Shown: positions 6,434-18,400 of the stretch, piece after piece
Layout: each line of letters opens with the position of its first letter
How positions within the stretch are numbered: the stretch's first letter is position 1
Assembly (NCBI GenBank): GCA_030698625.1
Contig: JAUYMS010000036.1
Span: 1-37,577 of the forward strand
Direction: 5' to 3'
Length of the DNA stretch: 37,577 nucleotides
Source: Candidatus Omnitrophota bacterium
GTDB lineage: Bacteria > Omnitrophota > Omnitrophia > Omnitrophales > Aquincolibacteriaceae
Position numbers and translations under genes: made by a program
The notes under the pieces: generated by a model
Databases searched by the model: none
Seen by the model: only the letters and a program-made list of their open reading frames with translations
Told to the model about the DNA's origin: nothing

Positions 6434-9400
6434 GCCGATATAGCGCCGGAAGTATCGGCGGCCGTCTCTCTGAATACCCATACCTTATCCGCTCTGAGTC
6501 TGCCGGAAGGGATCGGCATTGTGGAAGAGACTCACGCCGCGGATTCGGAACAGCTTGTCCTGCTCATAGAAGACGCGCACACTCACTATGAAGCGCAGAA
6601 ATCCATTCAAGGAATGATTCGGCATCTTGCCGAGGCATACGGCATCTCTCAGTTTGCTCTCGAAGGCGCGCATGGCAGGATGGATGCGACCCTCTTTCGC
6701 TGGTTCCCCGACCAGCACGTCGTGCGCGAACTCTTTGAAAACTACATGCAGCGCGGTGAAATCTCCGGTGCCGTAACCGCCGCGGTCGTCAGTGGTCAGC
6801 CGCTTGATTTTCAAGGTATGGAAGATCCGGCGCTCTTCAACGCGGAGATCGAGGCTTATCTGCGCGCCGGCGACCAAACTGAGGTGCTTAACGGACGGAT
6901 CTCTCCTTGGCGTGCCGATGTTGAACACAAGAAGCGACAATATTACTCCAAGGAATTGCACGAATTGGATGCCCGCTGGAATGAGTTTGAAAACAAAGAT
7001 TCCGACGGCGTCGAGTTTCTCGAATATCTCTTCTCGAAATATTCCGCCACGGCTTATACCAGCCTGAACGTCATCAAAAACGAGATCGAGCAGGGGCATC
7101 TTGCAGGCGGCTTAGAACTCAAGCGCGAACTCGAAGGTCTTGCGGCAACGGTCGGCGAACGGCTTCGCGATATTACGGCCCTGGCTGAATTTCACTCAAA
7201 GAAGCAGGCTTACGATACTCAGAACCTTGAACCCCAGGAGTTTGCGCGTTTTCTCGCCGAAGCCAACCGGGACCACGCTCTGGGATTAGCGCTCTCCGAA
7301 GGAATTCAATCGACGGTCGAAAACCGCAGTCTCTTTCGAAAGATTAAAAGCTCCGAGTTTGTCCTGGAGCTCAATGCGATGATCAGTCAAACCCTCGATT
7401 CTTTGGCGGCTTCAGATGAGGCGAAGGAAACGGTACGTGAGGCAAAGCGGCTTCGCCTAGCCGAAAAGCTTATTCGTTTGGAGCTCTCCAGTCACGACTG
7501 GAAGGAGTTGGGCGTGTTACCGGCGGATTCACACCGCGGGTTAGCGCTTGAAGACCACCGGCGCTTCTACCGGCTCGCCGAGCAGCGGAACGATTCGTTT
7601 CTCGAAAATATCGTGCGGATTCTCGAAGGCCGTCCCGGCAAACCCCTTGCGGTCCTGGCCGGAGGTTTTCACACTCAGGGTTTGAAAAGCCGCCTCCGAG
7701 AGGCGGGTATTTCATATGCAGTTCTGACGCCGGCCATCACCCGGCTTTCCGAAGAAGGTCGCTATGGCAAAATTATGCGCGGCAATGTTTCGTGGAGGGA
7801 CTATTTCCGTATCAAGAATGGTTCGGTGAACCTTTACGATGCCTTTACGGAGGCGTCGGTGATGACCCTCATGGAAGACGGCGGCCGCGGCCTGCTCAAA
7901 ACGTGGCGCGACAATGTCATCACCGTTCTTGCCAAAGAGGGCAGGTTAAGCGAAGCCTCGGAATACACCCGGTTTATTGATCACGCGGCAGCACGCACCA
8001 TTAGCCGCGGCGACTTTGAAAAGGTCCGGTCCGAGTGGAGTGCCAAGATCGGGACTTTTCTTACCGGTCTAAAGCACCTTGTCGATGGCGGTCAGCTTAC
8101 GGAATCCAAGGTCGCGCAATTGTTCTCAGTTTCGGGCGCGTCTCCGGTAACCGACAAACCCCTTTTCCGGACAGCCGTCCTGAGCGGGGCGCTTTACCAG
8201 TTAATGCTATCAAGCCGCACCCCTCCGGTCGGCGAGCCTCACCGCGCCCGTTCTGAGTTAAGAACCGGCGAGCCGCTCGACATCGATAACGCCGTATTTA
8301 AAGGTCTCTTTTCGCTGCAGGCGGCAGACGAAGCCGAAGAGAGTGCGAGCAGCGAAGTTGAATTTGTGCTTGCGAAGACGGATGCCGGGCAAAGCGCTAT
8401 TACAGTTTCGGCGGCAATTACAGAAGATGCTCATTTCGAAGACTCGCTGCAGGATGAGTACACGCGGTTGCTTCTCGATTTGCATGTCAGGCACCTCTAC
8501 ACCCCGGAGGAGATTTCAACCTTTCTGGGGCTGGTGACGACGGCAACCCACATGAAAGAGACCGCACGGCTGGTGATCGAGGGCGGCAAGGCCCGGGTCG
8601 TTGTCAGCAAAGAGGTGTTGGGACAGGCGATTGATCAAACGGCTATGCATGCGATCTTACTGCGCGAATTGGAAGTACTGCTGAGACGGGGTCTGTATTT
8701 GTGGAGCGCTCCGGCGGACGTGCGTGAGGACGAGACGCTCAGAGAAGCCGATACGAGACGAAACCTACAGCGCTTTCTCGAACAAGACCATGAAACGCGG
8801 AGCAGCGAGATCGAGTATCTCAATGCGCAGAAGCAGTATGATTCCGGCAACCTGCGCAAGATTTACGCCGAGGCCCATGCCTCTCTCGATGGGCGTCTAA
8901 AAGCAGCCCCCGGCATGACTCAAACGGAACGGGCGGCTGCTGTTCGCGAGATTACGGACCGGGTTTCAACTCAGGCGGCCGCCGGCGCGGAGGAAAGCAC
9001 GGAACTATTTCATGCGGCAAAACAGGTTGAAGCCTATAAACGCGGCGGAATATTTACCGGCGCGACAGCAGCGGATTTCTGGCAGAAGACGACCCTCGCG
9101 TTCCAGCGCGGGCTTGTCAATCTCCTGCGCGAAATCGTCGAGGAGGTAAGGCGCCAGGATGTCCTCGACGAATTCCGGAAGCAGCTGCGCGAAGAGACGG
9201 GCGGCGCCGCGGCCGAGACACAAACGTCGCTTGAACGGGATGTTGAGTTTGAGATCAAGGCCCATCAGTTGCTGCGCACTAACTTTGAACGGACCTACAG
9301 TCATGCCGATCCCCAAAGCGGGGAAGTCTATAGTTTCACGCTCAGAACGCTTCTGGATTTTTATCAAACCGAGTGGAATCTCGTGCGTGAAACGCAGGGT

Positions 9401-12400
9401 GATTTTGCGGCCGGTGACTTGGGCCATTATGTGCTGAGCCGCCTTGGTATGGACAGGCCCGCTCCGATATCGGACTTCCACGATCCCGAGCGCATTCATG
9501 TGTGGAGAAATGACATGCCTGAGCGCGAGCTCAAAGAGATCGAGAAGATCGCGGACCTTATCGAGTATCTTGCCGGAGACGCCGCCCAGGGAAAAATGGG
9601 GCATGATTGGGATGAGCGCGCAGTCACCCTGAAGAGTGTCCCTGCACGCACCGTTGTCGAACTCCTTGAAAGCAATATCCTGAGGAGCAAATGGCTGGCC
9701 TCACAAGGTAAAAACGGGAACTACAACCAATTCGGGGTCTTCTCCGCGCTGGGCTTTACCACGAGCGGTATTTTGTCGAAAACCAACGAAGAAGTCTTTG
9801 CCATCGTCGAAGTGGCAAGCGCTTTACGTTCCCTGCAGAAATACCCGGAATACTATGCGGCGTTTATTCAGCCGGCCCTTCAAGGCCAACCGCTTGGCGA
9901 CGTACGCAAACTGCCGCTGGCCGCCCGAATCGATATCGCGCATCAAATCCTTGACCGTGACGAACGGGTCGACGACCCGAAGTTTCGCGAACAGCGTGGC
10001 CTTATTGTTAAAGACGATCTCCGAAGCCGCGTTTTCCCAAAGATCTTTCTCGGGCATCTGCGGGAAATTTTTTACTGGAAATCCCTGCTCTTGAAAGTAT
10101 TGGCAAAGATGGAGTCCGCAGAGCAGGAGAAGACGGCCGCAGGGGAGATGGCAAGGCGTCTGACCGAGCGTGATTATGCGGCTCCGGCCGTACTCCGCGG
10201 TAAGGGCGGAATCATTACCCATCTTCTCACCTATGTGCGAGACGATGCCGGGAGCATTCTTTATGAGGATAAACATCCCTTTCTCGGCAAAAGTAAAACG
10301 TATGAGTCTGAAAATGATCTCTATGTGTGGCAGGCCGACCCGGAGGTATTTTTGCGCCGGCGTCTTGACATAGACGACCGTATTTCCGAACGCACCTATT
10401 ATCGTGACGAGAACCCTGTGCTCAGGGTTCAGGTCCGGGCGAGCACCGGTACGGTTACGGGCGTCAGCGTTATTGAAGCAGATCCGGCCCATCATAAAGA
10501 CGGTGTCGCGCCGCCGGATGTCCTGCTGTCCGGCATTTATCCGAGGGGGCTCGCCAAAAGGGATCTGACCTTTGATCCGGGATGGACATTGGAGGATTGG
10601 TCGACGCACCTTATCAGCGAGACCCGCGAAGAGGAGTACACGGCGCCTCCGAAGAAAGTAAAGAGAACACTTGAGTTCGCCGACATTGCCGAACCGCGTA
10701 CCTACCATCTTGAAATTCCCGAATCCGAAATTCCCAAAGACGTCGTCGAAACCGGAACGGTTACGGCCGTGGAGGTATTCGGTCAGCACGCGAAAGACAA
10801 AAAGACAACCTATGTGGATCTCATAGAAGCGAACCAAACCCGCGAGTTTGACGCGCGCGACAAACAGACAAACTCCCCAGAATTCTGGGATGAGATCATG
10901 CAGGAAGGCGTTTTTAAGGACCGCCCGCGGCAACGAACCTTTTACGACACGAGCAAAAGAGGCCGGACGCTGCTGCTTTCACTCCATATGAACGACGAGG
11001 GGCATGTCGTTCGTATTGAACTGCCTGAGGGCTCCGGAACCACGGTGATACAGCCCGCTCCCGCGGAGCTCGTTTTCGAACCCGGGTTTAGCGTCAAGGA
11101 TTGGCACGATTATCTTGAGATGGCTTATGAGTGGAAACCCGCCGGCGAAGTAGAAACGGCGGCCAAAAAGGAAAAGTCTGTCGGAGGAAAGAGGGAACCT
11201 CGAATCTATCACTATGACGTGGCGAAGCCCAAGCGGGGCGCCTCAAAAGACGACACGGCCACCGTGACCGGCGCGGAATACTTCTTCGGCGACGAGAACC
11301 GCGCCGATCTCATGTACGGCGACTACCATGAAGCGGCCAGGGAACACAGGTTTGACCCAAAAGATAAAAAGGCTTCGGCGGCGGGTTTTTGGAAAGCGCT
11401 CGATGACGATGGTGTATTTCGGGAGAATCCGTCGAGGAGTTCGATTTACCGGGTCGACGGCGATGAAAGAATGCCTTTTATTGTGAGCACGATTGATCCG
11501 GAAACGGAAATCGTGAAGCAGGTTGATTGGTATGTCGACGGCATCAAGCGAACCGTGATCCCCGAAGAGCTGAAGTTCAGCGCGGAGTGGGGACCGGGTG
11601 AATGGACAAAGTATTTTACGGAACACGCTACGACGGTCACTCGCATGGAGCGGGTAACGGCCGCGAGGAAGCAAATTGTCGTTCCCTCGGGGCTCATGCT
11701 CAATCCGGAAGCGACTGCCGGGGAACTGGGTCAATACATCGATGAAAACCATCCGCTCGGTAAGCAAAAAACGGAGCGTGCGGGCGTGGAAGTTAAGGTG
11801 CAGTCCTTCGAGAAGACCGACACACCCAGAGTCTTTCATTACGAGGTGCCTGAGCCGGAAGGCGACAATCTCACCGTCACGGGCATGGAAATGAACGGGG
11901 AGCATGCCGCCCGGCCTGAGGAGTATTACGGTGATTTTTATGATGTGACATCGGACTGGGCGAGCATAACGGTGAACCTCCAACAGGAAAAAGAGGCGCA
12001 GGGGATCGCCTACTGGGAAGAACTGGCCGCAGCCGATGTTTTCAAAGCGACCCCGTCTCACCGAACCTATTACTCGAAACAGACGAAGAAGCCGCTCCTC
12101 GCCGTCCATTACGACAGTGAGACGCAGAGGGTAACGCACATCGATATTTCGGGTGATCGAGGGCGGCTAACGAGTACGACATGGCTGGCAGCGGCGGCAG
12201 AAGTTACTTTTGATGAGACCCATACGGCGGCCGATTGGCAGCAGATCCTTACCGAAAAGCCCATACAGAGGCATGTCCTTTACAACGAACGCGAGCAGGA
12301 AACCGTTGTGCTGAATTTTCCCGACGCGTCGGGACAATCTGCTTCGGCCCGCTATATTAGAACCGGCCATGAACGCAGGACGCTTTATGAGTATCCCGAG

Positions 12401-15400
12401 AGCACCTTAGAGGGCCTCGGAAAATTCAATCCGCTGGAAATGACTTATGCCGATTGGCGCGCGCTATACGAACCTTACTACTCGGAGGAAGCCGACGAAA
12501 CCGCACTGAATCGCCGCTTGGCATCGGTGGATGAGAAATTCAAAAAACTTGCGGCCGATGTCAGGCAAGCCGCACAATTTTACGAGCAGCGCCTCAGGGG
12601 TCAAGATGTGGAAGCGGAGCCGAGTTTTGCGCGGCGTATCGAGCGCAGAATCATCGAAGACATTTTGGAGCCGGGCCTGCTGGGACTCATGGGTGAAGAG
12701 GAGATGCGTTCCGACGAGGTTCGGGCACGGCTGCTCCTTACGATCCGGCTTGCGATGGCCGACGAAGTGCTGCCGCTTCTCGGTTTAAACAAGACGGCGA
12801 TGGATGAATTGCTGACGGATATTTTTCACGCCGACGACACCTTCCAGGCGCGAGCCATTCACGGCGATGACGTTCGCGACACGGGCAATGCCGTGGCTGT
12901 TCCGGAAGCCGCCGTCACCGACGGTGACGCCGAAATCTTCATCGAAGGCATTCATGCCAAAGAACATGCCACGGGTCTCGACCGTGCGCGTGAGCTGGTA
13001 ACGTCTACTCCTAACAACCTGGGCCGGAAGATGCGGCGTCTAAAACAAATCGAAGAAATGCTGAGCCCGATTCTTACCGCACATCTCAAGCGAATCTCAA
13101 AGTATGCGGCGCGTGCCGTTGATTATCAGGGCTCTCTCGGAGACGTCGTGCATTCGAACACCTCGTCGGCTTGGCAGTCGGCGATATGGCTCGTGGAGTA
13201 TCTGCGTGAAAATTACGGCGTTTTTCCCGAAGTCTTGGATGAAGACACGATGTCGATGGTGTTTGCCGCGCTTCGCAGAAAGGATTTCGATAAGGAATCC
13301 ATGCCGGGTCATCTGACCGATCAGCAGAGCCATAAGATTCTTGCGGCGACTATGCGCGATGATAAAGATCCGGAGCGTTGGAATGCCAACGTCATTCGCG
13401 ACCGTAACCTCACGCAGATGGCCGGAGAAGAAGAACATCAGGGTAAGTACGATCTTGTGACCTCGATTTTTACGATGAATGATCTCGTGAATGCCCGCGG
13501 CCACGCGGAAGTGGTGCAGAAAGTTCGCGACACCAATCGCGTGCTTAAGCCCGGCGGTCTCTGGGCCATTACCATGGCCGGCTCTAAAGGCTTTCCGCCG
13601 AGGGCCATCGAGCAGATAGAGGCGCATGGCTATGAAGTTGAAGTGCAGGGCGTGGGTTTCAATGATTTGAGAGGCCAGTACTACAGTCAGCTGATTCAAC
13701 AGGGGACCCGCGAGCGCAACGCGATTTTCCTCAGAAATCAGGTCACTCGGCGTCAATTTTACGTGCTTATTTTGAGAAAGGTTCAGGAGCTTCCGGCAGA
13801 TCCCGCCATCATCCCGCATGACGACATTGTGGTGGCGGCCGTTAGGACTCCCGGTGAAGCCCCCGACATCGACGGCGGAACCCTCGAAGATCAGGACAAG
13901 GTCAACGTCTACTCGAACGCCGACCGTGAAGAACTGCTCCGCGACACGCTGCCGATTCACCTGCGCGGGGCGCCGCTCGGTCCTTCTGACCTCGCCGACG
14001 CAGACGATCTGGAGCCCATGCTTTACGGCGGCTTCGGCAGAAGAGAAGCCGACCAATGGCGTCTTAAGGAATACCAAAATAAACTCGCGATGATTCGCCG
14101 GTATATCGCCTTTCTCATCGGCCCGGAAGGTAAGGTGCGCAACACCACCGAACGCGAAGAGGTTGAGGATCTCTTGAACCGGACGTTCCGGGGTGAGACT
14201 TCCCTCCGGGAGCACGACAAGGTGTCCAAGCGGATCCAGACCCAGCGGGGGCGGGTCCAGAATAACAGGGAAGGCGAAGCCAAGAAGCGGGAACTTCTGC
14301 AGGAATACCTCAACTCGTTCTGGACGGACGGCAAAGACCTGTGGCAGCTGACCCTTAAAGAAGACGGCATCTTTACGGTCAATGATTCGGACGGAAAGCC
14401 GGCGCTATCGGTTTCTTATGTTCGTGTCAGTGACAACCGGTTCCGGGCCGTCCGCGTCTTTTATCACCACACCGATAAGGAAGGCAAAATCTTCTATTCT
14501 GAGCCGCGGCAGATGCACCGCGATGTTAAAGAGCAGGATCACGATATGTTCGATCCTCTGAGTGAGGAGGCCCATACCGTTACGTTCTGGCAAAATAAAG
14601 AAGGCCGCCGGGAGGACGGCGCGCTTTATTCGCGCCGCATCGATCTCATGGCGCGAAACCAAGTCTATGAACGCATCGATCACGTGTTTGCCCTGCTGCA
14701 GGGCCGGGCGGGTCAGGAAGTGTATCCGGCCATCCGGCATTTCGGCGAGGATTTCGAAAGCTTGTTCACCGACGATGTAGCGACAATCATGTATGAGAAC
14801 CGCAACGACGAAAGGCTTTTCCCTTATGCGGAACAGCGCGAATTTATCGAGGATGTCTTCCTGGCTTGGCGTACGGCGTCACGCATCATTACGCACGGTG
14901 ATGAAAACAATCCGCAGGAGACGCAGCAGCTCTTGGCGCTAAGAGAACGCGTTAAAGACTTCCGAAGGGCGTTTCCGGAATATCAAGTAGGCCGGGATAC
15001 GAGTGCCCGGCGCCTCGAAGGACATGCAGCAGCCGAGACGGAAAAACATGGCGGATTCGAAGGCGGCATCCCGGCATTTCTTGCCGGAGTGCTTGCGGCC
15101 GAGCGGCGCGAGGAAAAGAAGAATGAAATTTCGGGAGAAGGCGAGCGCTTCAAGTCGCTCGATCTGGATGCCGGCGGCGGAGGTCTCCTGTGGGGAATGT
15201 CCGTAAACGGCATAACGCCTCCGAACGGTACCACCGATCAACATTTCGAACTCGATAAGTCGGAAGGGAATCTTGCATTAACTCGGCCGAGGGGCTATGA
15301 GAGTACCAAGAACGGAGGCCCGGTAACGCAGATAGTCGGAGACCCGACGCGTCCCGCGGCTGCTCTTGGTAAGCAGCATCAAGATGAGCCCTTCAACTGG

Positions 15401-18400
15401 CTTTCCGTACTCCATTCACGCGAACTGCTGAATCCGGCTTCCGCAAAGAGACTCTTTGTCGGCGCCAATCAAGTGACGGCATTACTCGGCGAAGTCTATC
15501 TGACCCTGCCGAAAGACTGGCAGGTTTCAGAGGATCTCATCACGGGCCTCAGGCGCTTGGGTTTTGTGCTTTCATTTCCTTCGCAGAACGCGACTCGGAA
15601 AGTCACGGGCGAGTTCAGGCGGGCCCTCATCGACTATTACACGGTCGGGCAGGGCCGCGATATCTTTATGGCGGGGCAGCGGCAATCTGCGGCCGAGGCC
15701 ATTGCCGAGCGTGTGACGAACGCAATCGAAGGGGATTTTAGAGTTTTAGTGATCAAAAAAACCAGGCACCTTAATCTGGAAGACGAGGACGTGGTCCGGC
15801 AAGTACAGAGTGTTCCGCCCGATCTCTTTAAAATTGAAGGGGACGACCTACCCGTCCAAACAGCGCCAAAAGGTATCAACCCGCTCGAATACGACCAAAC
15901 CGCGATCAAGATGGAAATTGAGACCATCAAGTGGCTCAGTGAGCGGTGGCGGCACAATAACATTGAGGTCACTTACGAAGAAGACGACCTCATAGACCAC
16001 GATGAAGTCGAAGATCTGTTTCCCGGTTTCCGCGCTGCAATCAGGCATCTCTATACTTTTCGCGCTGTCTATTCCGGCAAAGGGACCTTTTCTGCTTTCC
16101 ATAAGCTTATATGGAATAACTATTTTCTCTGGAAAGGCGGGACCGAAAAATACAAACGCAGGGACATCGAGACTCTGCAAAGACTCTATCGCGATGGGAT
16201 CCCGACAGGCTCAGACAACTTCAGCCGCTTCACGCAGAAATGGCTGCTCGATCGCATGGCCGAGCGCGCTGAGGACCTGCGGAGTGGAAAGTATGAGAAA
16301 AGCTTTGAGGAGAATCACCGGCTTGGCGCTGAAACGGAGGCCGTGGCGGCCCGCCTCCAAGAAAAGCTGACGGAGTTTCATGCCCTGCATGAAAATCATG
16401 CGGTGATTCTCTCTGAGGAAGACCGCAAACTATTCGAGATGTTGCATCGGGCTGACGGGGCAACCGCCCAAGTCTTTACGCTGGAACGCTTAATTTGGAT
16501 CGAGAAAATTCTGGACGATCCGGAAACCAAAAAACGCGAGAAGCTTTTTCGATTTGTCGATAACGCGCGTGAGCGGGATCTGCCGCGGCGCCCGGCCAAA
16601 AAGAAAGCGGAGCAGGCCCCTAAAAAAGCGCTCGAAGACAAACCCGCACCCATCACCGCCGAACTTCTTCAGCAGGAACATATCAAGCGGGATATTTTTG
16701 CCATATCGGGAAAAGTCATAGAGCGGTTGAAAGCCAGAGATCAAGGCTATCTCGGGGCTCAGCTTTTGGTGGACCATAAGCCGCATGAATTTCCGAGTTT
16801 CTATGATTTTCATATTGCGGTCATTAGCTCACGCGAATTGGCGGCTCATCCCGATCTTCGCGGGGCCGTAACGACTCTCCAGGGGAAGGAATTATTTTCA
16901 GATCCCCGCATGCAGGAGACCCTGAAGGGTGTCGACCAAGACCGATTCGAAATGTCGACAGCCAAGGCGGATATCGGGACCGACGAGCTCAAAGAAGGCG
17001 CGCCTCTCTACAAGGCACTACAGGCGAATTACCTGCGCCAAAAGTTTTTTCATGCGCATCAAAACGCCGTGCGCTCATTGGCGCAGTTTATGGTTACCGT
17101 TGCCAACCCCAATGCCGAAGTCAGGCATGACGTTTATCTACCGGTGGGCGATGAAAATCAATTTCTGGACTCCGTGGTGCTCAATGCTAAAGGTGAAATC
17201 GAAGAGGCCTATCAGATTGAACAGGGTTTTCTCGATACGAATCTCCATGACAATCCAAAACGCGCCGCAGCGGATACGATTATGGGCCTCAAGCTGAATT
17301 GGGATCGCATCAAGGCGGACCCCTCACTGACGAGTGATGCCGTCCGATTCGCAGAAGACAGTCGCTATTTCCTTTCCCAGTTTTCCCCTTATCCCGGCGT
17401 GATTATGCAGTCGAACTGGTTTGGAGAGCCCGGAAGCGAGGCTGCCGAAAAATCAGACTTCGACGGGCTGATGAGAGCACTGCTCGAAAAGGCTTTCCCC
17501 GGTGACGCAAAGAAAAAAGAGGGCATTGAGGCTGTTCTTAAAACAGTTCGGGATGCCTTTATCATGACCGACCTTAATCGGCCGGAAATCCTGGAGCATG
17601 CCTCGAAGGTTTTTAATGCAATTCATTCGCAGCTCAATATGGCGAGGCTTAATCTGGATGCCGAGCAGAAGAAACAGAGGGCGGAAGGCCAGAGGCTCGA
17701 ACCGCAGTCTAGAGCTATTGATGTCGAGTTGAAGGCGGCCTTGGCCCTCATTATCGCCGGGCAGCGCGGTGGTGCGCAGTACGATCAAATAATTCAGGCC
17801 CAGGAAATGAATTTTCGGTCAGCCGCCGAGCGTGCCGGCGACTTCTTCGGTAGAAGCACGGAAACCTATTTTGATTTTACGCAGGGAAAATACGTTCCGC
17901 GCGACGAATTGGTGCTCCCCATACAGCCTCGAAGCGAAGTCCTGAGGGACACTTCCGAGGAGGTTAAACTTAAATCCGTCCACGGAGAACTTTCTGCCGC
18001 CGATTCGGACTTTGTGCGCTTGGAAACTTCTTACCGTATTATCAATACTTATAGCGAGGTGGATATGTGGCAGATGGACCCCGCCGAGAAAGAGGTCCTC
18101 ATGCGCGGGGTGCGGCGTGTGATGGAAGCCGCGAATACGGCGGAGCGCGAAGAGCGCGCCGGATTTCTCGAGCGTTATGTGCGTTTGAGAAATACCGTAG
18201 CACGCCAACAGCAGGTGTACCTGGCCTTGCGCGGCGGGAGTTACACCTTTGCCGACATTCCTTATGACCAGATACGTCTGGCTTTTGACGCGATCATGAA
18301 GCACGTCTCCGACCTGACGCGGAGCAAAAAATCCACGAATGCCGAAATTCTCACATTCGCGCAACGTGATGCCGAAATTCTTGAAAAAGCCACACTGTCA

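Noticed and set aside
9824-10933. Long reverse-strand open frame (369 codons) inside the giant gene
   Set aside because: It lies antisense to the conserved-looking giant frame, has low-complexity, Arg/Gly/Phe-rich content, shows no family motif and has no ribosome site. High-GC coding DNA often leaves such frames open.
11243-12139. Reverse-strand frame of 298 codons opposite the tandem modules
   Set aside because: Its length reflects the repeated codon pattern of the forward modules; no domain or start signal was seen.
13097-14215. Reverse-strand frame of 372 codons opposite the methyltransferase-like domain
   Set aside because: The forward frame carries recognisable motifs (LKPGG, YDLV). 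The reverse translation has none and is a shadow.
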